From: JBIICS01 sp044238735
GTDB lineage: Bacteria; Bacteroidota; Bacteroidia; UBA4408
Assembly: GCA_044238735.1 (NCBI GenBank)
Contig: JBIICS010000087.1
Location: 1 to 11,793 of the forward strand
Reading direction: 5' to 3'
Length of the DNA: 11,793 bases
Part shown: positions 7,153 through 11,793 of the stretch, in pieces
How the letters are laid out: every line of letters starts with the position of its first letter
Position numbering within the stretch: the first letter of the stretch is position 1
Translations under genes and position numbers: made by a program
The notes under the pieces: generated by a model
What the model was told of the DNA's origin: nothing
Databases searched by the model: none
What the model saw: the letters and a program-made list of their open reading frames with translations, nothing else

Positions 7153-7179
7153 TGACAGGATGACACATTTTTTATGACA
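7153..7179. repeat. Three TGACA direct repeats in the purB/groES intergenic region
   Basis: TGACA occurs at 7153-7157, 7161-7165 and 7175-7179, with starts 8 and 14 bases apart. The first is part of TTGACA. The cluster lies just upstream of the candidate purB promoter and about 125 bases before groES. It could be a binding array for a regulator of either gene, or chance. No partner is evident in the window. Confidence 0.3.
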
Positions 7180-7219
7180 TAATTCTATTTATTTATAAGT
7201 CATGTATGCCATAATTTTA
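7172..7219. promoter_or_regulatory. Paired TATGNCATAA palindromes upstream of groES (possible operator)
   Basis: TTATG-A-CATAA at 7172-7182 is a perfect 5+1+5 inverted repeat. A second version, TATG-C-CATA at 7205-7213, is a 4+1+4 inverted repeat. The copies also agree downstream: 7174-7187 and 7206-7219 match at 12 of 14 positions. The start-to-start distance is 32 bases, close to three helical turns, which would put both sites on one DNA face. This suggests a dimeric regulator binding twice upstream of the chaperonin operon. That is an inference; the sequence shows only the repeats. Confidence 0.4.
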
Positions 7220-7236
7220 GTTTAAACAATAAAAAA

Positions 7237-7244
7237 TACACTTG
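7237..7244 (+). promoter_or_regulatory. Weak candidate -7 box for groES-groEL
   Basis: TACACTTG departs from TAnnTTTG at one base and would start transcription near 7250, giving a leader of about 54 bases. No good -33 element is visible. Another near-match, TAATTTTA at 7212-7219, overlaps the second palindrome. I cannot choose between them from sequence alone. Confidence 0.22.
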
Positions 7245-7266
7245 GCACAAATTTCGACTACAGCGC

Positions 7267-7277
7267 AATTGTCAATT
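7267..7277. repeat. Interrupted palindrome AATTG-N-CAATT, copy 2 (groES leader)
   Basis: AATTGTCAATT is a perfect 5+1+5 inverted repeat ending 26 bases before the groES ATG. It has the same arms as the palindrome at 4081-4091 in the PLD/usp gap. It may be an operator, a small leader hairpin, or coincidence. Confidence 0.3.
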
Positions 7278-7303
7278 ATAAAAACTATAAAAAACATATA
7301 ACT

Positions 7304-7582
7304 ATGGCAAAAGTAAGTATCAAACCATTGGCAGACCGCGTAATTGTGGAGTCTGCTGCAGCAGAAACAAAAACCGCTTCAGGCATTATTATTCCTGATA
7401 CAGCTAAAGAAAAACCACAAAAAGGTAAAGTTATTGCAGTTGGCAATGGCAAAAAAGACGAGCCTCTAACTGTAAAAGTAGGCGATACCGTTTTATACGG
7501 AAAATATGCCGGAACAGAAATAAATGTTGAAGGTAAAGAATACTTAATTATGCGCGAATCGGATATTTTCGCAATCATTTAA
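7304..7582 (+). CDS. groES: Co-chaperonin GroES (Hsp10)
   Basis: GroES is the heptameric lid that caps the GroEL ring and encloses the folding chamber in the cytoplasm. The 92-residue product is slightly shorter than E. coli GroES (97) and typical of Bacteroidota. It shows the family start IKPLADRVIV at 6-15. The mobile loop that contacts GroEL is at about 16-34 (with SGIIIPDTAKEK), followed by KGKVIAVGNGK, a VKVGDTVLYGKYAG strand at 58-71, and the ending YLIMRESDIFAII. The ATG sits in an A-rich leader without a Shine-Dalgarno sequence. groEL follows after 34 bases, in the usual bicistronic operon. The upstream region has no CIRCE element but contains the short palindromes listed separately. 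Confidence 0.97.
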   Translation: MAKVSIKPLADRVIVESAAAETKTASGIIIPDTAKEKPQKGKVIAVGNGKKDEPLTVKVGDTVLYGKYAGTEINVEGKEYLIMRESDIFAII

Positions 7583-7616
7583 TAATCAAATCTATAATCT
7601 TAAAAACAAACAAAAA

Positions 7617-9248
7617 ATGGCTAAAAATATAGTTTTCAATTTAGAAGGACGTGACGCATTAAAGCGTGGTGTTGATGCATTAGCTAATGCAGTAAAAGTT
7701 ACCTTAGGTCCAAAAGGTCGTAATGTAATTATCGATAAAAAATTTGGAGCCCCAACTATTACTAAGGATGGTGTTTCTGTAGCAAAAGAAATCGAATTAG
7801 TTGATCCAATTGAAAATATGGGGGCACAACTAGTTAAAGAAGTAGCCTCAAAAACTGCAGATCAGGCTGGTGATGGAACCACAACCGCAACTGTGTTAGC
7901 GCAGGCAATAGTTGCAACCGGTTTAAAAAATGTAGCTGCCGGTGCAAATCCAATGGATTTAAAACGTGGTATCGACAAAGCAGTAACTGCTGTAGTAGAA
8001 GATTTAAAGAAACAATCTAAAAAAGTTGGCGATGATTATAAGAAAATTGAGCAAGTTGCTACAATCTCGGCAAATAATGATTCTTCTGTTGGAAAATTAA
8101 TTGCCGATGCAATGGCTAAGGTTAAAAAAGAAGGTGTAATTACCGTTGAAGAAGCAAAAGGAACCGAAACATATGTAGACGTTGTGGAGGGTATGCAATT
8201 TGATCGCGGTTATATATCTCCTTATTTTGTAACAAATGCGGAAAGCATGGAGGCTGTTTTAGATACCCCCTATATTTTAATTTACGATAAGAAAATTTCT
8301 AACATGAAAGAGTTATTGCCCGTGTTAGAAAAAACTGTTCAAACTGGCAAACCATTGTTAATTATTTCTGAAGAAGTTGAAGGCGAAGCTTTAGCAACTT
8401 TAGTAGTTAATAAGATGCGTGGTGCTTTAAAAATAGCTGCTGTTAAAGCTCCGGGCTTTGGCGACAGAAGAAAAGCAATGTTAGAAGATATCGCCATTTT
8501 AACTGGTGGAACTGTAATTAGTGAAGAAAGAGGTTTTAAATTAGAAAACGCAGATTTATCTTATTTAGGTAAATGCGAAAAAATAACCATTGATAAAGAC
8601 AACACAACAATAGTAGGTGGAGCTGGAAAAAAAGCAGAAATTACTGCACGAGTTAATCAAATTAAAGCTCAAATTGAAACCACAACTTCAGATTACGATA
8701 AAGAAAAATTACAAGAACGTTTAGCTAAATTGGCAGGCGGTGTTGCAGTTCTTTATGTTGGTGCTGCAACCGAAGTTGAAATGAAAGAAAAGAAAGATCG
8801 TGTTGACGATGCTTTACACGCTACACGTGCTGCTGTTGAAGAAGGAATTGTACCGGGTGGTGGTGTTGCATACATCCGCGCAGTGGAAGCTTTAGAAAAA
8901 TTAAAAGGTGCTAACGAAGATGAAACTACTGGTATTGCTATCGTTCGTCGCGCTATTGAAGAGCCGTTACGCCAAATTGTAGCTAACGCCGGCGGCGAAG
9001 GATCTATCGTTGTAAATAAAGTTCGCGAAGGAAAAGCTGATTTTGGTTATAATGCCCGCAATGATAAATACGAAAACATGTTAACGGCAGGAGTAATAGA
9101 TCCTACTAAAGTATCTCGTGTTGCTTTAGAGAACGCAGCTTCAATTGCTGGTATGTTATTAACTACCGACTGTGTTTTATCAGATATTAAAGAAGACAAA
9201 CCGGCTATGCCTGCTATGCCAGGTGGAATGGACGGAATGGGATATTAA
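7617..9248 (+). CDS. groEL: Chaperonin GroEL (Hsp60)
   Basis: GroEL forms the double-ring ATP-driven folding chamber for cytoplasmic proteins together with GroES. The 543-residue protein is full length (E. coli 548) and unbroken. It shows VKVTLGPKGRNV at 27-38, TITKDGVSVAKEIE at 47-60 and the ATP-binding AGDGTTTATVLAQ at 84-96 with Asp86. The conserved apical-domain stretch VKAPGFGDRRKAML is at 276-289. The ATPase Asp398 lies in RVDDALHATRAA, next to the chaperonin signature AAVEEGIVPGGG at 405-416. The C-terminus ends in a Met/Gly-rich tail (MPAMPGGMDGMGY), as expected of the disordered tails inside the ring. The ATG follows an A-rich leader. It ends the groES-groEL operon, with an intrinsic terminator 20 bases after the stop. 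Confidence 0.99.
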   Translation: MAKNIVFNLEGRDALKRGVDALANAVKVTLGPKGRNVIIDKKFGAPTITKDGVSVAKEIELVDPIENMGAQLVKEVASKTADQAGDGTTTATVLAQAIVATGLKNVAAGANPMDLKRGIDKAVTAVVEDLKKQSKKVGDDYKKIEQVATISANNDSSVGKLIADAMAKVKKEGVITVEEAKGTETYVDVVEGMQFDRGYISPYFVTNAESMEAVLDTPYILIYDKKISNMKELLPVLEKTVQTGKPLLIISEEVEGEALATLVVNKMRGALKIAAVKAPGFGDRRKAMLEDIAILTGGTVISEERGFKLENADLSYLGKCEKITIDKDNTTIVGGAGKKAEITARVNQIKAQIETTTSDYDKEKLQERLAKLAGGVAVLYVGAATEVEMKEKKDRVDDALHATRAAVEEGIVPGGGVAYIRAVEALEKLKGANEDETTGIAIVRRAIEEPLRQIVANAGGEGSIVVNKVREGKADFGYNARNDKYENMLTAGVIDPTKVSRVALENAASIAGMLLTTDCVLSDIKEDKPAMPAMPGGMDGMGY

Positions 9249-9268
9249 TAATCTTTAATTTTTGTTCT

Positions 9269-9301
9269 CAAAGCCCCGTATACCGGGGCTTTGTTGTTTT
9301 T
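9269..9301 (+). terminator. Intrinsic terminator of groES-groEL
   Basis: CAAAGCCCCG (9269-9278) pairs perfectly with CGGGGCTTTG (9284-9293) around a 5-base TATAC loop, followed by a T-rich tract (TTGTTTTT). It is a strong GC-rich hairpin in an otherwise AT-rich region, directly after groEL. Confidence 0.93.
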
Positions 9302-9319
9302 ACATTTTACTGTATATTG
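9290..9319 (+). promoter_or_regulatory. Candidate promoter of the ChaN-like gene overlapping the groEL terminator
   Basis: TTTG at 9290-9293, the end of the terminator's 3' arm, is followed after 19 bases by TATATTG at 9313-9319, one T short of the TAnnTTTG consensus. Transcription would start near 9326, about 11 bases before the ATG at 9337. Only 35 bases separate the terminator from the start codon, so any promoter here must lie about where this one does. Confidence 0.4.
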
Positions 9320-9336
9320 TATCCAACAATTAATCT

Positions 9337-10203
9337 ATGAAAAAAAATAAGTTATACTCTATACTCCTCTTAGTATGTGTTACTCTCATTTCGAAGGCCC
9401 AACTAACTACTCATCAAATTTTTGATTCTAATGGTACATTAACAAGTTTCGAAGATATACTGAAAAAAGCTCAAAAAGCTGATATTATTCTTTTTGGCGA
9501 ATTACATGACAATCCTATTAACCATTGGCTCCAACTAGAATTAACCACTGAACTTTACAAGCAAAAAAAACAAGATATAATATTAGGCGCTGAAATGTTT
9601 GAGGCCGATGATCAAATCGTAATTAACGAATATTTAAGTGGTAAAATAAGTGAGAAAACATTTAAAGAAGAAAGTAAATTATGGAACAATTTTGCAACAG
9701 ACTATAAACCACTTTTAGATTTTGCAAAAAAAAACAAATTGAATTTTATTGCAACTAACGTTCCGCGAAGATACGCTAACATGGTTTATAATAAGGGTAT
9801 ATCTATACTTGATAGTTTGTCTGATGAATCAAAAAAATGGATCGCTCCCCTTCCTTTTCCTTATGATCCTAATGAAAAAGCTTACAAAGAAATTTTTGAA
9901 AATGCGGGTGGCCACGGTGGTGAAAATTTACCTAAATCGCAAGCTATTAAAGATGCTACCATGGCCCATTTTATTACCACTAACTTAAGTAAAGGCAAAA
10001 CCTTTATCCACTTTAATGGAGCATACCACAGCAACAATCATTCTGCTATAGAATGGTATTTAAAACAATACAAAGCCGGTTTAAAAATAGTAGTCATCTC
10101 GTCGGTTGAACAAGACAATATTAACTTATTGGAAAAAGAGAATATTAATTTGGGCGACTTTATAATTTGTACTCCCATTAATTTAACCAAAACATACAAA
10201 TGA
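9337..10203 (+). CDS. Exported ChaN-like protein (haem-binding uptake / Tiki superfamily)
   Basis: The 288-residue product starts with a signal peptide (about residues 1-22, MKKNK then a hydrophobic core, likely cut after SKAQ). The mature part fits the ChaN/DUF399 family. It has ILFGELHDNPINHWLQLEL at 51-69, then GAEMFEADDQ at 84-93 with Glu86, NVPRRYANMV at 141-150 and the late motif FIHFNGAYHS at 223-232 with His225 and His231. ChaN-type proteins belong to the EreA/TraB/Tiki fold group, and Campylobacter ChaN binds haem and is linked to iron uptake. The conserved Glu and His residues suggest metal or haem binding here, or hydrolase activity. No lipobox Cys ends the signal peptide (Cys14 is preceded by Val), so it looks soluble and periplasmic rather than a lipoprotein. 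No iron-uptake gene is near. It lies directly after the groEL terminator and appears monocistronic. Confidence 0.85.
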   Translation: MKKNKLYSILLLVCVTLISKAQLTTHQIFDSNGTLTSFEDILKKAQKADIILFGELHDNPINHWLQLELTTELYKQKKQDIILGAEMFEADDQIVINEYLSGKISEKTFKEESKLWNNFATDYKPLLDFAKKNKLNFIATNVPRRYANMVYNKGISILDSLSDESKKWIAPLPFPYDPNEKAYKEIFENAGGHGGENLPKSQAIKDATMAHFITTNLSKGKTFIHFNGAYHSNNHSAIEWYLKQYKAGLKIVVISSVEQDNINLLEKENINLGDFIICTPINLTKTYK

Positions 10204-10361
10204 AGTGAAGAGTGATTATTAATTAACGACAAATAAGTATTATAAAGTAACGCAGAATACTATTTAATGAAAGTGAATTACACTTAATAATTTTAACTTT
10301 CCGACTTGTTCTTTTTTCAATTTATAAACAAATGAATAATTAAAGTGTTGAAATAACTAAA
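10204..10361. other. Intergenic gap before the cobalamin adenosyltransferase gene, no clear signal
   Basis: These 158 bases are AT-rich. They contain one 5-bp inverted repeat (AAGTG/CACTT at 10271-10285), too weak for a terminator. I find no TAnnTTTG box and no open frame longer than a few codons. The promoter of the next gene is presumably here but I cannot place it. Confidence 0.5.
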
Positions 10362-10919
10362 ATGGCATTTAAAATCTATACCAAAACAGGCGATAAAGGG
10401 GAAACCTCTTTAATTGGAGGAACCCGGGTTCCTAAGTTTCATATTAGAATAGAAGCATACGGAACAGTTGATGAGTTAAATAGTTACATTGGTTTAATTC
10501 GTGATCAGCAAATTGATGAAAATTCTAAAAATACCTTAATTGAAATACAGGATCGTTTATTTACAATAGGCTCTTTGCTTGCTGAAGATTCGGGAAAGTC
10601 AAAAATGAAATTACCTCAAATAAAGGAAGAGGATATAATTTTTTTAGAAAAGCAGATTGATTTTATGGACGAAACCCTGGAGCCTATGAAATCTTTCGTT
10701 TTACCGGGGGGGAATACCATTATATCATATTGTCATATTGCCCGCTGTGTTTGCAGAAGAGCAGAGCGTTTAACCATCCATTTGGCAACTGAGTTAGAAG
10801 TTAACGAGCTGATAATTATATATTTAAACAGACTTTCGGATTATTTATTTGTATTATCGAGATACCAAAGCAAGGAATTAAATGCAAAAGAAATTCCATG
10901 GAAACCGAAAATTGATTAA
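10362..10919 (+). CDS. PduO-type cob(I)alamin adenosyltransferase
   Basis: This enzyme transfers the adenosyl group from ATP to cob(I)alamin, making adenosylcobalamin for B12-dependent enzymes such as methylmalonyl-CoA mutase. It is a cytoplasmic homotrimeric helix bundle. The 185-residue product has the N-terminal ATP-binding motif IYTKTGDKGETSLIGG at 5-20 and RIEAYGTVDELNSYIG at 29-44. It also has FVLPGG at 112-117, the active-site helix ARCVCRRAER at 127-136, and YLNRLSDYLFVLSRY at 154-168 with Asn156. Length and motif order are those of the PduO/human MMAB type, not the CobA or EutT types. Phe112 appears to be the residue that displaces the lower ligand in the Lactobacillus enzyme, judged from memory. 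No B12 synthesis or propanediol genes are in the window, so a role in corrinoid salvage is likely. Its stop is followed almost at once by the rpmH promoter, and I see no terminator. Confidence 0.95.
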   Translation: MAFKIYTKTGDKGETSLIGGTRVPKFHIRIEAYGTVDELNSYIGLIRDQQIDENSKNTLIEIQDRLFTIGSLLAEDSGKSKMKLPQIKEEDIIFLEKQIDFMDETLEPMKSFVLPGGNTIISYCHIARCVCRRAERLTIHLATELEVNELIIIYLNRLSDYLFVLSRYQSKELNAKEIPWKPKID

Positions 10920-10926
10920 AAAAAGT

Positions 10927-10956
10927 TTTGTTAAAAATAAAATTACTGTATATTTG
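10927..10956 (+). promoter_or_regulatory. rpmH promoter, Bacteroidota type
   Basis: TTTG at 10927-10930 and TATATTTG at 10949-10956 are separated by 18 bases. Both match the Bacteroidota primary-sigma consensus (TTTG ... TAnnTTTG) exactly. The predicted start near 10962 leaves a leader of about 18 bases. This is the most convincing promoter in the window. Confidence 0.75.
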
Positions 10957-10979
10957 CAGTCCCATAAAACGGACAAGAA

Positions 10980-11141
10980 ATGAAAAGAACATTCCAACCA
11001 TCGAACAGAAAAAGAAGAAATAAGCACGGTTTCAGAGAAAGAATGGCTAGCGCTAATGGTCGTCGTGTATTAGCTGCACGTCGCCGCAAGGGAAGAAAGA
11101 GATTGACCGTTTCTGACGAAAAGTTCCATAAACAATTCTAA
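10980..11141 (+). CDS. rpmH: 50S ribosomal protein L34
   Basis: L34 is a small, very basic protein of the large ribosomal subunit. The 53-codon gene reads MKRTFQPSNRKRRNKHGF at the start, then RMASANGRRVLAARRRKGRK at 21-40 and the ending LTVSDEKFHKQF. This is the invariant L34 pattern, with the slightly longer C-terminus typical of Bacteroidota (E. coli L34 has 46 residues). The ATG at 10980 follows an AT-rich leader (GGACAAGAA). It is flanked closely by its own promoter and terminator, so it is a one-gene transcription unit. In many bacteria rpmH is followed by rnpA (RNase P protein). Here the next gene is an unrecognised protein instead, so that linkage is absent. Confidence 0.98.
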   Translation: MKRTFQPSNRKRRNKHGFRERMASANGRRVLAARRRKGRKRLTVSDEKFHKQF

Positions 11142-11166
11142 TTAAGATATTTTTCTTGGTTTTCTG

Positions 11167-11198
11167 AAAACCCGCCTCTATATTTTGGCGGGTTTTTT
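11167..11198 (+). terminator. Intrinsic terminator of rpmH
   Basis: AAAACCCGCC (11167-11176) pairs perfectly with GGCGGGTTTT (11187-11196) around a 10-base AT-rich loop, and the T run continues to 11198. It begins 25 bases after the rpmH stop. It is strong on the plus strand. Confidence 0.92.
11179..11187 (+). promoter_or_regulatory. Possible promoter inside the rpmH terminator loop
   Basis: TATATTTTG (11179-11187) is the TAnnTTTG box with one extra T and occupies the terminator loop. A TTG at 11156-11158 is 20 bases upstream. It would start transcription near 11193, just before the ATG at 11210. The terminator ends only 11 bases before that ATG, so the next gene needs either such a promoter or read-through. 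Confidence 0.25.
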
Positions 11199-11209
11199 AT
11201 TTAATCGGC

Positions 11210-11671
11210 ATGAACATTTACGCTTTTCCTTTAAAGATTAACAATACCGAACGCAATGCTCTTAGCGTTCTTAATCCCGACTTTGAATTTAGAGATAAGA
11301 TTATATCCAAAGCAGTTGTGGGTTATCTAATAAACCCCATCTACCCCATTGTTCATCAAAACATCGTTTATAATCCCGATTTTATTGACTATTTCCACAA
11401 AACGGTTAAAATTTCGGCTTTGCTCATTTTAGGCATTAATCAATCCTACAAAAACCAAAAGGGGGGCTATGTTTACATTCTGGACGACAGAGCCGATAAA
11501 AACAAAAAAGCAGAGCCACAAGATGTAGTGGGTTCATTCGAAATTAAGGACGGAGAAATTCTGGAAGAAAGTTATACACCCAATGCGCAATATGAGTTTA
11601 TTTCAGAAAAAGGGGTTTGCAAATTAACTCCTGAGTTTGAAACCATTTTTTTTGAGGCAATCAAACTTTAA
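11210..11671 (+). CDS. Hypothetical protein, 153 residues, family not recognised
   Basis: I do not recognise this protein. It has no signal peptide, no clear transmembrane helix (only a short hydrophobic stretch, ISALLILGI, at 88-96) and no Cys- or His-rich motif, so it is probably a soluble cytoplasmic protein. It looks like a mixed alpha/beta single domain: an N-terminal segment (FPLKINNTERNALSVLN), a middle with several aromatics and prolines (NPIYPIVHQN), and a charged loop (DDRADKNKKAEPQD at 111-124). An acidic C-terminal half follows (GSFEIKDGEILEESYTP). The codon bias and AT content look like those of its neighbours, so recent transfer is not indicated. The ATG lies 11 bases after the rpmH terminator, with no other gene between. 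The frame is long enough, and the codon use ordinary enough, for me to believe it is real. Confidence 0.7.
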   Translation: MNIYAFPLKINNTERNALSVLNPDFEFRDKIISKAVVGYLINPIYPIVHQNIVYNPDFIDYFHKTVKISALLILGINQSYKNQKGGYVYILDDRADKNKKAEPQDVVGSFEIKDGEILEESYTPNAQYEFISEKGVCKLTPEFETIFFEAIKL

Positions 11672-11702
11672 AAAATTCGATAAGCTAATTTTTTAGGGTA
11701 AT

Positions 11703-11793
11703 GTGGCAAAAAATAGTTGGTGGATTTTCAAATTAAAAACACTAATATGGAGCCGTAAACCTGAAGAGGAAGCGAGCTCTGCTGGAGAGCAAC
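11703..11793 (+). CDS. Possible 5' end of a gene with GTG start, cut by window edge (alternative: structured RNA)
   Basis: From a GTG at 11703 a frame stays open for 30 codons to the window edge. It would begin MAKNSWWIFKLKTLIW, then turn strongly acidic and small-residue rich (PEEEASSAGEQ). The start would lie 31 bases after the previous stop, with AGGG about 5 bases upstream. Against this, GTG starts are uncommon here and the frame is short. The last 43 bases are also much richer in G and C than the surroundings (24 of 43) and contain the hairpin GCTCT/AGAGC at 11776-11790, which would equally fit the start of a structured RNA. I cannot decide within this window. Confidence 0.3.
   Translation, partial: MAKNSWWIFKLKTLIWSRKPEEEASSAGEQ

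Noticed and set aside
7243..7258. Sigma-54-like promoter, TGGCAC at 7243-7248
   Set aside because: The matching TTGC element at the required spacing is absent; the bases there read TTTCG.
7107..7303. CIRCE element for HrcA control of groES
   Set aside because: No TTAGCACTC or its inverted partner is present; the palindromes found have different sequences.
7285..7578. Antisense open frame across groES
   Set aside because: It mirrors the strongly conserved groES reading frame and has no recognisable protein features.
10271..10285. AAGTG/CACTT hairpin as a terminator of the ChaN-like gene
   Set aside because: The stem is only five AT-rich base pairs and no T run follows directly.
11701..11736. 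Small frame ATG 11701 to TAA 11736 (11 codons)
   Set aside because: It is too short to support as a gene and overlaps the alternative GTG frame.
1..11793. Defence system, prophage, insertion sequence or CRISPR array
   Set aside because: All complete genes but one match housekeeping or common envelope/stress families. No transposase, integrase, terminal inverted repeats or spaced direct repeats were seen. The PLD-like protein has a cardiolipin-synthase layout rather than that of a nuclease effector.

Overview
This is an ordinary AT-rich stretch of bacterial chromosome, most likely from a member of the Bacteroidota. The evidence is the near absence of Shine-Dalgarno sequences (start codons sit in A-rich leaders), several boxes matching the Bacteroidota -7 promoter consensus TAnnTTTG, a Bacteroidota-style 53-residue L34, and the overall gene content. 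I see no tRNA, rRNA, CRISPR array, insertion sequence, integrase or phage gene. I did not find an undescribed multi-gene system. The least explained parts are the region upstream of groES, one unrecognised protein near the right end, and the GC-rich right edge.

Layout, left to right. The window opens inside a leftward gene for a probable membrane protein, perhaps a ClC-type chloride channel, cut by the edge. A rightward pair follows: a membrane-anchored protein with three helix-hairpin-helix repeats, overlapping by 8 bases a very E. coli-like gmhA (phosphoheptose isomerase). Facing it is a leftward pair: a phospholipase D/cardiolipin-synthase-like enzyme, then an exported protein with two thioredoxin domains. 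Next comes a rightward two-domain universal stress protein. It meets the leftward purB-TauE/SafE transporter pair tail to tail, and one TTAA supplies both stop codons.

A 197-base divergent region separates purB from groES-groEL. It holds short palindromes and repeats that may be regulatory. groEL ends at a clear intrinsic terminator. A ChaN/Tiki-family exported protein, a PduO-type cobalamin adenosyltransferase and rpmH (ribosomal protein L34) follow. The rpmH gene has the best promoter of the window and a strong terminator. After it come an unrecognised 153-residue protein and an ambiguous GC-rich edge.

Most genes serve housekeeping: purine synthesis, protein folding, translation, cofactor maturation and envelope sugar synthesis. 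A loose theme is stress and envelope maintenance (GroESL, Usp, thioredoxin protein, PLD-like enzyme). No gap exceeds 300 bases. The largest are 7107-7303, 10204-10361, 11672-11793, 4056-4173 and 232-332.
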